This document shows positions 9,215 to 18,900 of a stretch of DNA of 64,000 nt, one piece after another (the stretch's first letter is position 1; every line of letters starts with the position of its first letter). The DNA comes from a bacterium. Its GTDB lineage: Bacteria > Electryoneota > RPQS01. The notes beneath the pieces are model-generated. The model made no database searches. It was not told the DNA's origin and saw only the letters and a list, made by a program, of their open reading frames with translations. The stretch spans positions 372,001 through 436,000 of the forward strand of contig JADJCU010000001.1 of the NCBI GenBank assembly GCA_016703065.1, given 5' to 3'. The position numbers and the translations under genes were made by a program.

Positions 9215-9645
9215 CACAGTTTGACGTGCGCGACGCGGGAGAAAGCTACTATTTCGAGTTGACGTTGGATTCGCTCGCGCAACCGGGCTGGCACCCGGAA
9301 TACGGATTTCAGTTGACCTACGCGGCGCTCTGTCTGCATACACCAACGGCAAGACGGACGGACCTTGGAGCGAATTCAAACCTCGTGATGCAGTCGCCGT
9401 TTGAACGAGTGATTTACGTGGGCGGCGGATTGCGTGTTGAAGATGCGGCTGGGACGACGCTCGCTGAGTTTATTCCGCGCACCACTGAGGACGCATTCGG
9501 CGACGTCGCAACCAAGACGATTTCATTCTGTTTGCCGAAGACGCTGTTTCCGCCGCGCGAAGCGAATTGGGAGTGGACGGTGCTGTGCGGCGCGCAGGAT
9601 GATCACGGCGGCGCCGGGATCGGCGAGTTCCGCGCGGTGAATTAG
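9205..9645 (+). CDS. C-terminal segment of the frameshifted GH133 gene (glucodextranase C-terminal-like module)
   Basis: Reading from CTC 9205 gives LDLTQFDVRDAGESYYFELT and continues to TAG 9643-9645. This completes the beta-sandwich module cut off in the preceding segment. Glucodextranases and amylopullulanases carry similar modules (SDPAGDDYG ... YPTD ... DLT.F.V.D). The shift lies between 9200 and 9206 and is repaired by adding one base. No ribosome-binding site or plausible independent start precedes it, so it is probably not a separate gene. Confidence 0.75.
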   Translation, partial: LDLTQFDVRDAGESYYFELTLDSLAQPGWHPEYGFQLTYAALCLHTPTARRTDLGANSNLVMQSPFERVIYVGGGLRVEDAAGTTLAEFIPRTTEDAFGDVATKTISFCLPKTLFPPREANWEWTVLCGAQDDHGGAGIGEFRAVN

Positions 9646-9669
9646 ACCGCCGAGCGCTGGAGCGGCGGT
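9646..9669 (+). terminator. possible weak terminator hairpin after the GH133 gene
   Basis: ACCGCCG (9646-9652) pairs with CGGCGGT (9663-9669) directly after the stop codon. A-rich sequence rather than a T-run follows, so termination is uncertain and it may only stabilise the mRNA end. Nothing else stands out before the next gene at 9758. Confidence 0.35.
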
Positions 9670-9757
9670 GGAAACACCAACAATGGATCGAATATCTACG
9701 ACAGGCTGACGACGATCGGCCAATAGTCATAACCGATTTGCGACGAAGAATCAATTC

Positions 9758-10828
9758 ATGGCCAGTATAGAACTGCGGAATCTCTGCAAACAGTTCGGCA
9801 ATACGATTGTGCTGCGCGACATCAGTTTCACGGTGCGCGAAGACGAGTTTGTCGTGCTGGTGGGGCCGTCGGGGTGCGGAAAGTCAACGATTTTACGTTC
9901 CATCGCCGGGCTCGAGACGCCAACTTCGGGAGAGATTTGGATCGGTGGGAAAAACATCACCGACGTTCATCCAAGAGACCGCGATATCGCGATGGTGTTT
10001 CAGAGTTACGCGCTCTATCCGCATTTGTCAGTGTACGACAATATGGCATTCGGACTCCGGATGCGGAAGGTTGACGAAGCGGAAATAGATCGGCGGGTCA
10101 AGGAGGCCGCTGTGTTCTTTGAACTCAGCGAGCTTCTGAAACGCAAACCGAAAGAGCTGTCAGGCGGTCAACGGCAGCGTGTTGCGCTCGGACGCGCGGT
10201 CGTAAGGCATCCGTCGGCCTTTTTGTTTGATGAGCCGCTTTCCAATCTTGATGCGAAGCTGCGCGCCCATACGCGGACGGAGATTTCGCGACTGCACAAG
10301 CGGCTCAAGACCGCGATGGTCTATGTGACCCATGATCAGATTGAGGCGATGACTTTGGGTGAACGTATTGTGGTGTTGAAGGACGGCGTGATTCAGCAGA
10401 TTGACACCCCACTGAATGTCTACCGGAAACCGGCAAACAAGTTTGTGGCGGGATTCATCGGTTCGCCGGCGATGAATTTTGTGCAGGGAGTGCGGGACGG
10501 CGCAGCGTTTCGAGCGGGTACAATACAGTTTCCGTTGCCGCATAAGCTCGCGCAGTGCCCGGAGAAGCTCACCCTCGGGTTGCGTCCTGAGCAATTGAGC
10601 GTCGGCACATCGGCAAATGGACGAGCGGCATTTGATCTTGCGGTTGACGTCGTTGAGCCGATCGGCAATGAATTGCTTGTGTACGGTCATGTGGGCGAGC
10701 AGGAGCTGGTGATTCGCTGTGATCCGGGGACGGATGCGCGACCGGACGCGCGGCTGCCGATCAGTTTTGATCCGGCGTCGGTACACTATTTTGACGCGGC
10801 GAGCGAAGCGAGTCTTGCGCGCGACTAA
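9758..10828 (+). CDS. malK: sugar ABC transporter ATP-binding protein, MalK/MsmX/UgpC family
   Basis: At 356 residues this is full length for the family. It has Walker A (GPSGCGKST, residues 36-44), a Q-loop (MVFQSYALYPH), the ABC signature (LSGGQRQR), Walker B (AFLFDEPLSNLDAKLR) and the switch histidine (VYVTHDQ). A C-terminal OB-type regulatory region (about 240-356) is characteristic of MalK-type ATPases. It should power maltodextrin import with the MalE/F/G homologues at 13056-15961. A GH57 gene lies between the ATPase and those genes, so transport and hydrolysis appear co-transcribed. The gap to the next gene is 15 bases. Confidence 0.93.
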   Translation: MASIELRNLCKQFGNTIVLRDISFTVREDEFVVLVGPSGCGKSTILRSIAGLETPTSGEIWIGGKNITDVHPRDRDIAMVFQSYALYPHLSVYDNMAFGLRMRKVDEAEIDRRVKEAAVFFELSELLKRKPKELSGGQRQRVALGRAVVRHPSAFLFDEPLSNLDAKLRAHTRTEISRLHKRLKTAMVYVTHDQIEAMTLGERIVVLKDGVIQQIDTPLNVYRKPANKFVAGFIGSPAMNFVQGVRDGAAFRAGTIQFPLPHKLAQCPEKLTLGLRPEQLSVGTSANGRAAFDLAVDVVEPIGNELLVYGHVGEQELVIRCDPGTDARPDARLPISFDPASVHYFDAASEASLARD

Positions 10829-10843
10829 ACAACAAAGACTTTC

Positions 10844-13054
10844 ATGCGTTTTCTTCTTGGACTATTCATCGCACTTGTGAGTGTTTCGATGGCTTCTGCC
10901 GGACATCTCTATCTGAATATCATCTGGCACCAGCATCAGCCGCTCTACGTGAATCCGGAGACGGATGAGCTGTCGGGGCCGTGGGTGCGCACGCACGCGA
11001 CGAAGGACTACTACGACATGGCAGCGCTGCACGAGCGCTTCCCCGAAGTTCACGCAACCGTCAACCTAACGTCGTCGCTGCTGCTGCAACTTGAGAACTA
11101 CTATTTGGCGCGGCTGGCCCCGTTAGTCAGGATTGCCGACGATGGAACGCGGATGCTTGATGCGGCAGCGTATTTTGCTGCCGGGTATCCAACTGATCCT
11201 TGGATTGATCTGGCGCTTAAGCCGACTGAGAAGTTTACTGACGCGGAGCGGGCGAAGCTCTTGAGCGAGCAATGGAATGCGTTTGGGATGTCGGAAATCC
11301 AGATGGCGCGTTTTCCAGAATACGAAGCGCTGCGGAAAACACCGCATGAGTCGCTGACCACGGCGGATATGCGTGATGTGAAGACGTGGTTCTTTGTGGC
11401 ACACTTTGATCCGGATTTTCTGCGGGGCACGGCGGCGCTCGATGTGGATTTGAGTGACCTAATTGAAGAGCGGGACGGGCTGTTCTTCATTCGAGACGGC
11501 AAGCGTTTCAGTGAACGCGACGCAAATCGAGTGGTGGCTGATGCGGTGCGGATAATGGAGGAAGTCGTACCTGTGCACAGCAGGCTGCTCGCGAGCGGAC
11601 AACTTGAAGTAATTACAACGCCATTCTATCATCCGATCCTGCCGCTGCTGGTCGATTCGGATGTCGCGAAGACTTGCCAGCCGAAGGATGTTCTGCCGAC
11701 GCGATACTCCTATCCGCAGGACGCGCAGGCGCAAGTGGTGAAGGGCGTGAATTTCTATGAGCGGTTGTTTAAGCGCGCGCCACAGGGGATGTGGCCCGCC
11801 GAGGGGTCGATTTCACAAGGGGCAGCGAACGTGTTTGCGGAGCACGGCGTGCGGTGGATATGCGGAGACATGCACGTTTTGAAGCGCTCGAAGCCGGAAG
11901 GGCTCGATGTCGCGCAGCCGTACCGCTTGAAGACTGCGACGGGTGATATTGCGATCGTGTTCCGCGAGACGACGCTCTCGGATCATATCGGGTTCACGTA
12001 TCAGAATATGGAGCCGGAGCAATCGGTTGAGCATTTTGTGCGTGAGATCGCGAAGTATATCCCGTCGAAGGATGACGGGGACAAGCTCCTGACGGTGATT
12101 CTTGACGGCGAGAACGCGTGGGAATGGTACCGGCATGACATGGACGCAAAGACATTCCTCTCCGGACTATATACTGAGTTGACGCGCTTGCGCGATGAAG
12201 GATTTGTTACCTGCGTGCATCCGACGGAGTATTTCCGGGGAAATCCGGAACGGAATATTCCCGCGCATCCGATTGCGGAATTGACGGAGATTACCGAGTT
12301 GTGGCCGGGGTCGTGGATCAATGCAAACTACGATACATGGATCGGCGAACCGGAAGAGAACCGCGCATGGGAATATCTATTGAAAACGCGTCGGGCGTTA
12401 GAGGCTTCAGGGCTTGCGCAGCCAGATCCGCGCGCGCCGATGGAAAAGAGCGCGCAGGGCGCCGCGCTCTATCACGCGTATGAAGCGATGTACGCGGCGG
12501 AAGGTTCAGATTGGTATTGGTGGTACGGCGCGGATCAAAGTGCGCCAGCGGGAGATCGACCATTTGAAGAGGCATTCTTTTCGCATTTGCGTGCGGTGTA
12601 CAAGCACATGCGAGAGGCGGGAGTGCGGATTGAGACACCGGAGTTTGAACCGATATTAAGCGCGGCGAAACTTGCGACCCAAGAGAGCGGCGGAGTAATG
12701 CAGCGCGGCAGCGAGAAGCGCACGGTGCGGTTTGTGTGCGACACGCGGAGTGAGGTCGTGCCCGACGCGATCTTCATTGTCGGCAATCAGCCGGAGCTGA
12801 GTGAATGGCAGCCGAACGTGAAGCGACTGCGAGACGACGGCGCGGCGGGTGATTCCCTCTCAAGTGACAGCGTGTGGTCGCTCGAAGTAGAGTTGCCGCT
12901 GGGCGCCGAAGTGCAGTACAAATACACGAACTCGGGCGCAGTGGGCGTGTGGCAGCCGTCGGAGGAGTTTTCGCAGTCGAATCGCGCGTTTACGGTGGAA
13001 GGCCCGGCGGGCGCGGTGATTGTGCGGCGCGACGTGTTTGGAGTCCGGGAGTAG
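10844..13054 (+). CDS. secreted GH57 alpha-glucan hydrolase with C-terminal CBM20-like module
   Basis: This is a 736-residue protein with a signal peptide (about 1-19, ending SMASA). The GH57 (beta/alpha)7-type domain starts with the substrate-site histidines (IIWHQHQPLY, about 26-35). Its candidate nucleophile E320 lies in MWPAEGS and the catalytic D421 in ILDGENAWEW. Spacing and motifs match GH57 amylase/amylopullulanase-type enzymes, often annotated as alpha-amylase. Residues about 628-736 (RFVCDTRSEVV, GNQPELSEWQP, VQYKYTN) form a CBM20-like starch-binding fold. There is no T9SS tail, so the enzyme is probably periplasmic, producing oligosaccharides for the ABC importer encoded around it. 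Confidence 0.88.
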   Translation: MRFLLGLFIALVSVSMASAGHLYLNIIWHQHQPLYVNPETDELSGPWVRTHATKDYYDMAALHERFPEVHATVNLTSSLLLQLENYYLARLAPLVRIADDGTRMLDAAAYFAAGYPTDPWIDLALKPTEKFTDAERAKLLSEQWNAFGMSEIQMARFPEYEALRKTPHESLTTADMRDVKTWFFVAHFDPDFLRGTAALDVDLSDLIEERDGLFFIRDGKRFSERDANRVVADAVRIMEEVVPVHSRLLASGQLEVITTPFYHPILPLLVDSDVAKTCQPKDVLPTRYSYPQDAQAQVVKGVNFYERLFKRAPQGMWPAEGSISQGAANVFAEHGVRWICGDMHVLKRSKPEGLDVAQPYRLKTATGDIAIVFRETTLSDHIGFTYQNMEPEQSVEHFVREIAKYIPSKDDGDKLLTVILDGENAWEWYRHDMDAKTFLSGLYTELTRLRDEGFVTCVHPTEYFRGNPERNIPAHPIAELTEITELWPGSWINANYDTWIGEPEENRAWEYLLKTRRALEASGLAQPDPRAPMEKSAQGAALYHAYEAMYAAEGSDWYWWYGADQSAPAGDRPFEEAFFSHLRAVYKHMREAGVRIETPEFEPILSAAKLATQESGGVMQRGSEKRTVRFVCDTRSEVVPDAIFIVGNQPELSEWQPNVKRLRDDGAAGDSLSSDSVWSLEVELPLGAEVQYKYTNSGAVGVWQPSEEFSQSNRAFTVEGPAGAVIVRRDVFGVRE

Positions 13055-13055
13055 C

Positions 13056-14273
13056 GTGCGACTGCTGCTTTCACTTGGGCTGATCTTTGCGATCGGCTGC
13101 GCGAAAGATGACGGAGTCACGCGCCTTCAGCTCTGGCATCAGATGCAGCCGGAGGATCGCGCGGTGCTCGCGCGCGTCGTTCAGGCGTATGACTCGCGAC
13201 ATGACGCGATCGAGGTCGAAGTAATTTACAAAGAAACGGAAGAGTTGAGGTCGAATTTTCAATCGGCGGCGCTCGCTGGATTGGGGCCGGACTTGCTTTA
13301 CGGACCATCAGATCAGGTGGGGCCGCTGGCTACAATGCAGTTTGTGAGGCCGCTTGACCAGTGGTTTGACGCGGACGACTATGCGAGGCTCGACGAGCGA
13401 GCGGTGGTTAAGTTCAAGGGCAGCACATATCAGCTTGCGGATCGCATTGGGAATCATCTCGCGCTGGTATACAACAAGAAGCTCCTCCCTACTCCGCCGC
13501 AGACGACTGATGAGTTGATTCGCATCGGGCAGGATGTGACGAAGGACTTGAACAGCGATGGAGTGACGGACCAGTGGGGGTTGGTGTGGAATTTTACGGA
13601 GCCGTTCTTTTTCATCCCGTGGCTGTCGGGATTCGGCGGATGGGTGCTGGATGAAAATGCGCGGCCGACGCTGAATACACCCTCGGCGGCAAACGCATTT
13701 CGGTTTGTGCGGTCGTTGCGTGATGAGTATAAGATGGTTCCGCCGGATTGCGATTACAACACAGCAGATGCGCTATTCAAGGAAGGGCGCGCGGCGATGC
13801 TGATCAATGGGCCGTGGTCGTGGGCGGGTTACGGCGCAGCGGGAATTGACTACGAGCTGGCGCGGATTCCGCAAGTCTCGTCGACCGGATTGTGGCCCGC
13901 GCCGATGGTGTCGCCGCTCGGATATTCCATCAATGTGCACAGCGACGGAAAAGAGCTTGAGGCGACGGTGGAGTTGCTGCGGTACTTGCTCAGCGACAGC
14001 GTGCAGCAGGAGTTTGTCGTGGCGACGGGGATCATCCCTTCCAGTCTTGCCGTGCGCGCTGAACCCTCGTATGTTTCGCGGCCGCACGTGGCACAGAGCC
14101 TGTCGCAGTTCGAGGTTGGCAAGGCCATGCCGACAGTGCCGGAATTGCGCGCGGTGTGGGACGCAATGCGCGCATCGTATCAATCAGTATTGGGCGGCTA
14201 TCTTACGCCCGAGGAGGCGGCTGCGAAGATGCAGCGCGACGCAGAACTCAAGATTAGAGAGATGAATGAGTAG
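13056..14273 (+). CDS. malE: maltodextrin-type ABC transporter substrate-binding lipoprotein
   Basis: This 405-residue binding protein starts at GTG 13056, one base after the preceding stop. GGGAG (13047-13051) precedes the start and the signal peptide fits: a lipobox FAIGC with Cys15 predicts a lipid anchor. The body is a family 1 extracellular solute-binding protein, with VTRLQLWHQMQPED near the N-terminus, GPDLLYGPSDQ, the hinge-region GRAAMLINGPWSW, and a helical tail (YLTPEEAAAKMQRDAELKIR). It should deliver malto-oligosaccharides to MalF/MalG. Its stop overlaps the start of the next gene by 8 bases, indicating translational coupling. Confidence 0.92.
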   Translation: MRLLLSLGLIFAIGCAKDDGVTRLQLWHQMQPEDRAVLARVVQAYDSRHDAIEVEVIYKETEELRSNFQSAALAGLGPDLLYGPSDQVGPLATMQFVRPLDQWFDADDYARLDERAVVKFKGSTYQLADRIGNHLALVYNKKLLPTPPQTTDELIRIGQDVTKDLNSDGVTDQWGLVWNFTEPFFFIPWLSGFGGWVLDENARPTLNTPSAANAFRFVRSLRDEYKMVPPDCDYNTADALFKEGRAAMLINGPWSWAGYGAAGIDYELARIPQVSSTGLWPAPMVSPLGYSINVHSDGKELEATVELLRYLLSDSVQQEFVVATGIIPSSLAVRAEPSYVSRPHVAQSLSQFEVGKAMPTVPELRAVWDAMRASYQSVLGGYLTPEEAAAKMQRDAELKIREMNE

Positions 14274-15141
14274 CGAACGCAACTTTGCGCTGTGGATGGT
14301 GGCTCCGGCCGCAATAGTGGTGGCGCTGGTGGTCGTGTGGCCGTTTCTCTACAATATTGTGCTCTCGTTTTCGAATATGAGTCTCTTGCATATTCACGAC
14401 TGGGAGTTCATCGGCCCGCGGCAGTACGAAAAGGTATTCTCCGATTCGACTTTCTACGCCGTGTTTGGCAAGACGCTCGTGTGGACGGTGCTAAATGTGT
14501 TCTTTCACGTGACGATCGGCGTAGCGCTGGCGGTGATTCTGCACGAGAATGTGCCGGGCAAGCGGATGTTTCGGACGCTATTGATCCTGCCGTGGGCGAT
14601 CCCGGCGGTGGTGACAGCGCTTACCTGGCACGGCATGTTTCACTACGAGTATAGCACAGTCAATCTGATATTGACCAAGGTGTTTGCGCAGACGCCGATC
14701 CAGTGGCTTAACGATCCGATCGGGACGTTTGCATCGTGCGTGATAACGAACGTGTGGCTCGGGTTTCCGTTCATGATGGTCGTTGCGCTGGGCGGACTGC
14801 AGAGCATCCCGAAGGAGCTTTACGAAGCGGCGATGATCGACGGCGCGTCATCGTGGCAGAGATTCAAGACAATCACGCTGCCGATGCTGGTGCCGGTGCT
14901 GATGCCTGCAGTGATCCTGGGATTTGTGTGGACATTTAACAAAGTTGACATTGTGTGGCTGGTTTCGAACGGCGGGGAGCCTGCGGATCAGACGCATATA
15001 TTAGTATCGTACGTCTATCGCGCGGCCTTTAACCTTTACAGGTACGGTTATGCGGCGGCGGGTTCGATGATTATTTTCCTGCTCCTTGTGCTGTTCTCGG
15101 TGACCTTTATGCGCAGAATGCGCGCGAAGCAGGAGGCGTGA
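14266..15141 (+). CDS. malF: sugar ABC transporter permease, MalF type
   Basis: The 291 residues hold about six hydrophobic segments. The cytoplasmic EAA loop (ELYEAAMIDGASSWQRF), which docks onto the ATPase, is intact. It starts with MSSERNFALWMVAPAAIVV and lacks the long periplasmic P2 loop of enterobacterial MalF, so it resembles the shorter Gram-positive-type permeases. ATG 14266 lies inside the end of the malE frame. The next permease begins two bases after this stop, preceded by AGGAGG at 15131-15136. Confidence 0.93.
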   Translation: MSSERNFALWMVAPAAIVVALVVVWPFLYNIVLSFSNMSLLHIHDWEFIGPRQYEKVFSDSTFYAVFGKTLVWTVLNVFFHVTIGVALAVILHENVPGKRMFRTLLILPWAIPAVVTALTWHGMFHYEYSTVNLILTKVFAQTPIQWLNDPIGTFASCVITNVWLGFPFMMVVALGGLQSIPKELYEAAMIDGASSWQRFKTITLPMLVPVLMPAVILGFVWTFNKVDIVWLVSNGGEPADQTHILVSYVYRAAFNLYRYGYAAAGSMIIFLLLVLFSVTFMRRMRAKQEA

Positions 15142-15142
15142 C

Positions 15143-15961
15143 GTGCTGAAGAAGATTGTTCTGGTGGCAATCCTGGTTGTGATCACGATGCTGACGCTCT
15201 ATCCCGTCCTGACGGTGGTCACGGTTTCGCTGCGTCCAGCGGACAGGCTGCTGTCTACATCGCTTGAGATCATACCGGACGACGCGACGTTTGCGAACTA
15301 TGTGAAGCTGTTTACGGAACGGCCATTCGCGCGGTGGCTCCTGAATAGCACGATTGTGGCGGCGGCGGTAACGATTTTTGCGACGGCGTTGGCGTCGACG
15401 GCGGGCTATGCGTTTTCGAGGTTCCGGTTTCCGGGTTACAAGGTCGGCATGAGCATGCTGCTCATCACACAGATGTTTCCGGCGACAATGCTGCTGTTGC
15501 CGTTGTTCCTGATGCTGGCTAAGCTTGGGCTGATCAACTCCTCCGTGGGATTGATGGTTGTGTACTCCGCGACTGCTTTACCTTTTACCGTGTGGCAGAT
15601 GAAGGGGTATTATGATACGATTCCGCGCGAGTTGGAAGAAGCGGCCATGCTGGACGGGGCGAGCAGATTCAAGACTTTCTATTTAGTGATTTTGCCGCTG
15701 GCAGCGCCGGCGCTGGTGATTACCGCGCTGTTCAGCTTCTTGACCGCCTGGAGCGAGTATGTTGTGGCGGCGCAGGTACTCTTGACAGAGGACATGTATA
15801 CGCTGCCGATTGGACTCAAGCAGTTTCAGTCGAGCATGACGACCGAGTGGGGGCTTTACGCTGCGGGTTCGATTGTCGTGAGTATTCCTGTGATTATGTT
15901 GTTCATGAAATTGTCGAAATGGCTGGTGTCGGGTCTGACGCTGGGTAGTGTGAAAGGATAG
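15143..15961 (+). CDS. malG: sugar ABC transporter permease, MalG type
   Basis: This 272-residue inner-membrane permease starts at GTG 15143, with AGGAGG six bases upstream inside malF. Six membrane segments are visible. The EAA motif (ELEEAAMLDGASRFKTF) and the closing LVSGLTLGSVKG are typical of MalG/AraQ-type subunits, which end in a short tail inserted toward the ATPase. It forms the heteromeric channel with the upstream permease and shares the operon with the glucanases. Confidence 0.94.
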   Translation: MLKKIVLVAILVVITMLTLYPVLTVVTVSLRPADRLLSTSLEIIPDDATFANYVKLFTERPFARWLLNSTIVAAAVTIFATALASTAGYAFSRFRFPGYKVGMSMLLITQMFPATMLLLPLFLMLAKLGLINSSVGLMVVYSATALPFTVWQMKGYYDTIPRELEEAAMLDGASRFKTFYLVILPLAAPALVITALFSFLTAWSEYVVAAQVLLTEDMYTLPIGLKQFQSSMTTEWGLYAAGSIVVSIPVIMLFMKLSKWLVSGLTLGSVKG

Positions 15962-15962
15962 A

Positions 15963-18900
15963 GTGATTGTGAAGACGATGTTATTGCTTGTGATGGCGCT
16001 GGCGAGTGCGGCGTGGGCGGAGCGCGACTATCGCGACACGCCGTGGAAGGTTGAGCATTGGCTGGCGATGGACGAGATCAATGAGATTGAACGCGGCGAC
16101 GCGGACTTGTGCAACCTGTTTTATCGTGAAGAGGGCGACTCGCTATTCTGCAAGACGACGCTGCGCAGCAGATGGCGCGGTGAAGCCGTTGCGCGGTGGG
16201 ATATTACGGATGCGAAGGGGCTGACGGCGCGTTTGACATCCAGCGGAATGGAGAGCTCCAAAGTTTCCGCGCAGAGTTATGACGGTGTGCTCGAATGGGC
16301 GATTGCGCGGCCTGCCGATTGGGAGGGCGCAAAAGCGATACGTGTCGAATTGCGAGATGGCGGGATCGCACTTGACCAGATCGAGTGGAACCGCGACTCA
16401 CATCGACCGCTGGACGGCAGCGCGGGCAATTGCGCGTTTGTGCATCACGGCAATCAGGGGTTGACGTATACCGACGTATTTCGCGGGCAGAATGCGACCG
16501 AAGGATTTGACGAAGTGCTGGAGCTGCACGACGGTTTCAACGCGCCGGGGAATTTCCATCTATCGGGGACGCTGATTACGGCGGCGGATTGGTACGACCG
16601 GCCATTCCTGCAGTGGATGCGAGACGGCATTACGGAAGGCTGGCTGGGAGTATTGGGTTCGGCGTACGCGCAGCATATCATGCCGTTCGTGACGGACAAC
16701 ATGAACAACTGGTCCGTGAGCCGCGAGCAGGATTTGATCGAATACAAGCTCGGGTATGAGGCACACGTGGCGTGGATTCCCGAGCGCGTGTGGTGCGCGC
16801 AAGGGCACTATCCTGATGCGCACTTAAACGACCCCTGGCTTGGCGACAATTGGGTGCAGCATGGGATCAACGCGGTGATACTCGATGATTGGCCGCACGT
16901 GTCGGGTTACAGTGAGCGCAAGATCCATTGGATGAACAACGGATCGGGAATTGTGCTGCGCGTGATTCCGATTGACGGCGAGTTTACGGGTAACTGTCAC
17001 TACAATCCGGGCGCGGCAATCGCGCAGATTCAAGCAACGGGGCAGTATCAGCTTGTCGTCTATGGCACGGACTGGGAAGCGGCCGCAGAGATGGCGGATT
17101 TCAATTGTCCGGATTGCCTTGAGAATTACTCGCAGGTGGTAACGTGGGTGGCGAACAACTATCCCGCAGTGGAGATGTGGAAGCTCGACAACGCGCTTAG
17201 CAACGGGGATTTTGGCGGCAGCGGCATTGAGGTCGGGAACGGCACATATGGTTTGATCGGCGGTGATCAGGGTTACGGCGGCACGAACAACAGTTGGTAC
17301 GGGAATTGGGCCGGGACGGCGTCGCTATCGGACCAGCATGCGCCAAATTGGAACTACGGAACCATTTGGACAACGGTTTACAATCAACTCTTGACGGTGC
17401 CGCAGAACAATTTATCGGAAACCGCGTGGTACGTGCTGATGACAAATTTGCACGAAACGGCGTGGCATGACTACATGGGCGGGCCGATCAGCGGCTGGCA
17501 ACATCGCTACAGCGCGCATATCAAGAACACAGCGGTCTATTCCGAAGCAGCGAGGTGGGCAGGCGGTTTGTACGCCAATACGTGCTCGACGTATTTCGTG
17601 GATATTGACATTGACGGCATTGACGAGCTGGTGATTCACAATGACCGCGTGTTTGCGGTGTTTGAATCGATTGGCGGACGGGCGCAATATGTGTTCTGCA
17701 AAGGGCCGGGTGGTGAGAACTTCTCGATTGTAGGCAGCTGCAACACGTATTGGGCAGAGACGGACGGCGACTATGATGAAGCCGGCTCGAACAATCATCA
17801 GGCGGCGTTTGCGGACGTGAGTCCGACATACCGAAACGACCTGTACGCGATGTCCATTGACTCGAGTTCGAACAGTTATGCCCGGATTCGCATGAGCTTT
17901 GGCTCGGTCGCGAAGACGATTGAAGTAGCCGCCGGCGCTCCGTATTTGACCGCAAAGTATGACGTTGGTAATCAGGACTGCTACATGCGACACGGCATGA
18001 GTCCGGATTTACAGGCGATGATCTTTGACGCGGACATGGAACGCATCTATGATCCTGACGTGGCCTACACAGGGTTTCGCAATCCGAACACGGGCGCAAC
18101 CGGCGCGTTGGTGGTGAATAACGGCGGCGCATCTCATGTGCTGGAGTTCAGCGGGACGTTATTGCGAGGCGACGAGCTGCGCGGACATGGACAGTTCTCA
18201 TATTTGCTCTATGCGGGGCCGACGTCTGATCCTGACACAAATGGACGCGTGGCAGAGCTTGAAGCGTTGACTGGACTTAACCTCGATAGTTTTGGTCCGC
18301 GGCTTGACGCGCAGGCGGTGTTTATCACCAACTCGACGATTGAGGTGTCGTTTAATGAATCCGTGGACGAGGCATTGGCGGAGATTGCGACGAACTGGAC
18401 GCTGAGCGGCTTCACGGGAAGTTATACCGTCACGGCCGCAGTTAGGCAGGCGGACTGGCGGCGCGTACGTCTTACAGTCGCGCCGAATCTTGCGGGCGGC
18501 GAAAGTGGTGATGTTACGGTCGCGAATGTTACGGACTTGAACGGCAATCCACTTGATCAGAATTATGACACTGCGACGCTCAGCGCACCGAACGGACTGA
18601 CGCCGCACACAATCGTGATTGACGGCGTGCAGGATTTTGACGTGGCGAATGAGTGCCTGATTGCCGGAACAGATACGCTGGTGATCACGTGGGATTCGTT
18701 GGCGCTGTATATCGGCTATTGGCGCAAGGACCTTTCGACCGGGGATTTGTTTGTAAACATCGACACGAATCAACTACCGAATTCGGGTGCGACCACGGAC
18801 TCGTGGGGGCGCGCGCAGTTTGCGAACCCGTTTAGAATTGAGTATCAAATCGCGATTGAAGGCGGTCCGGGCAACATTCAGGTGAACCGGTGGACCGGCG

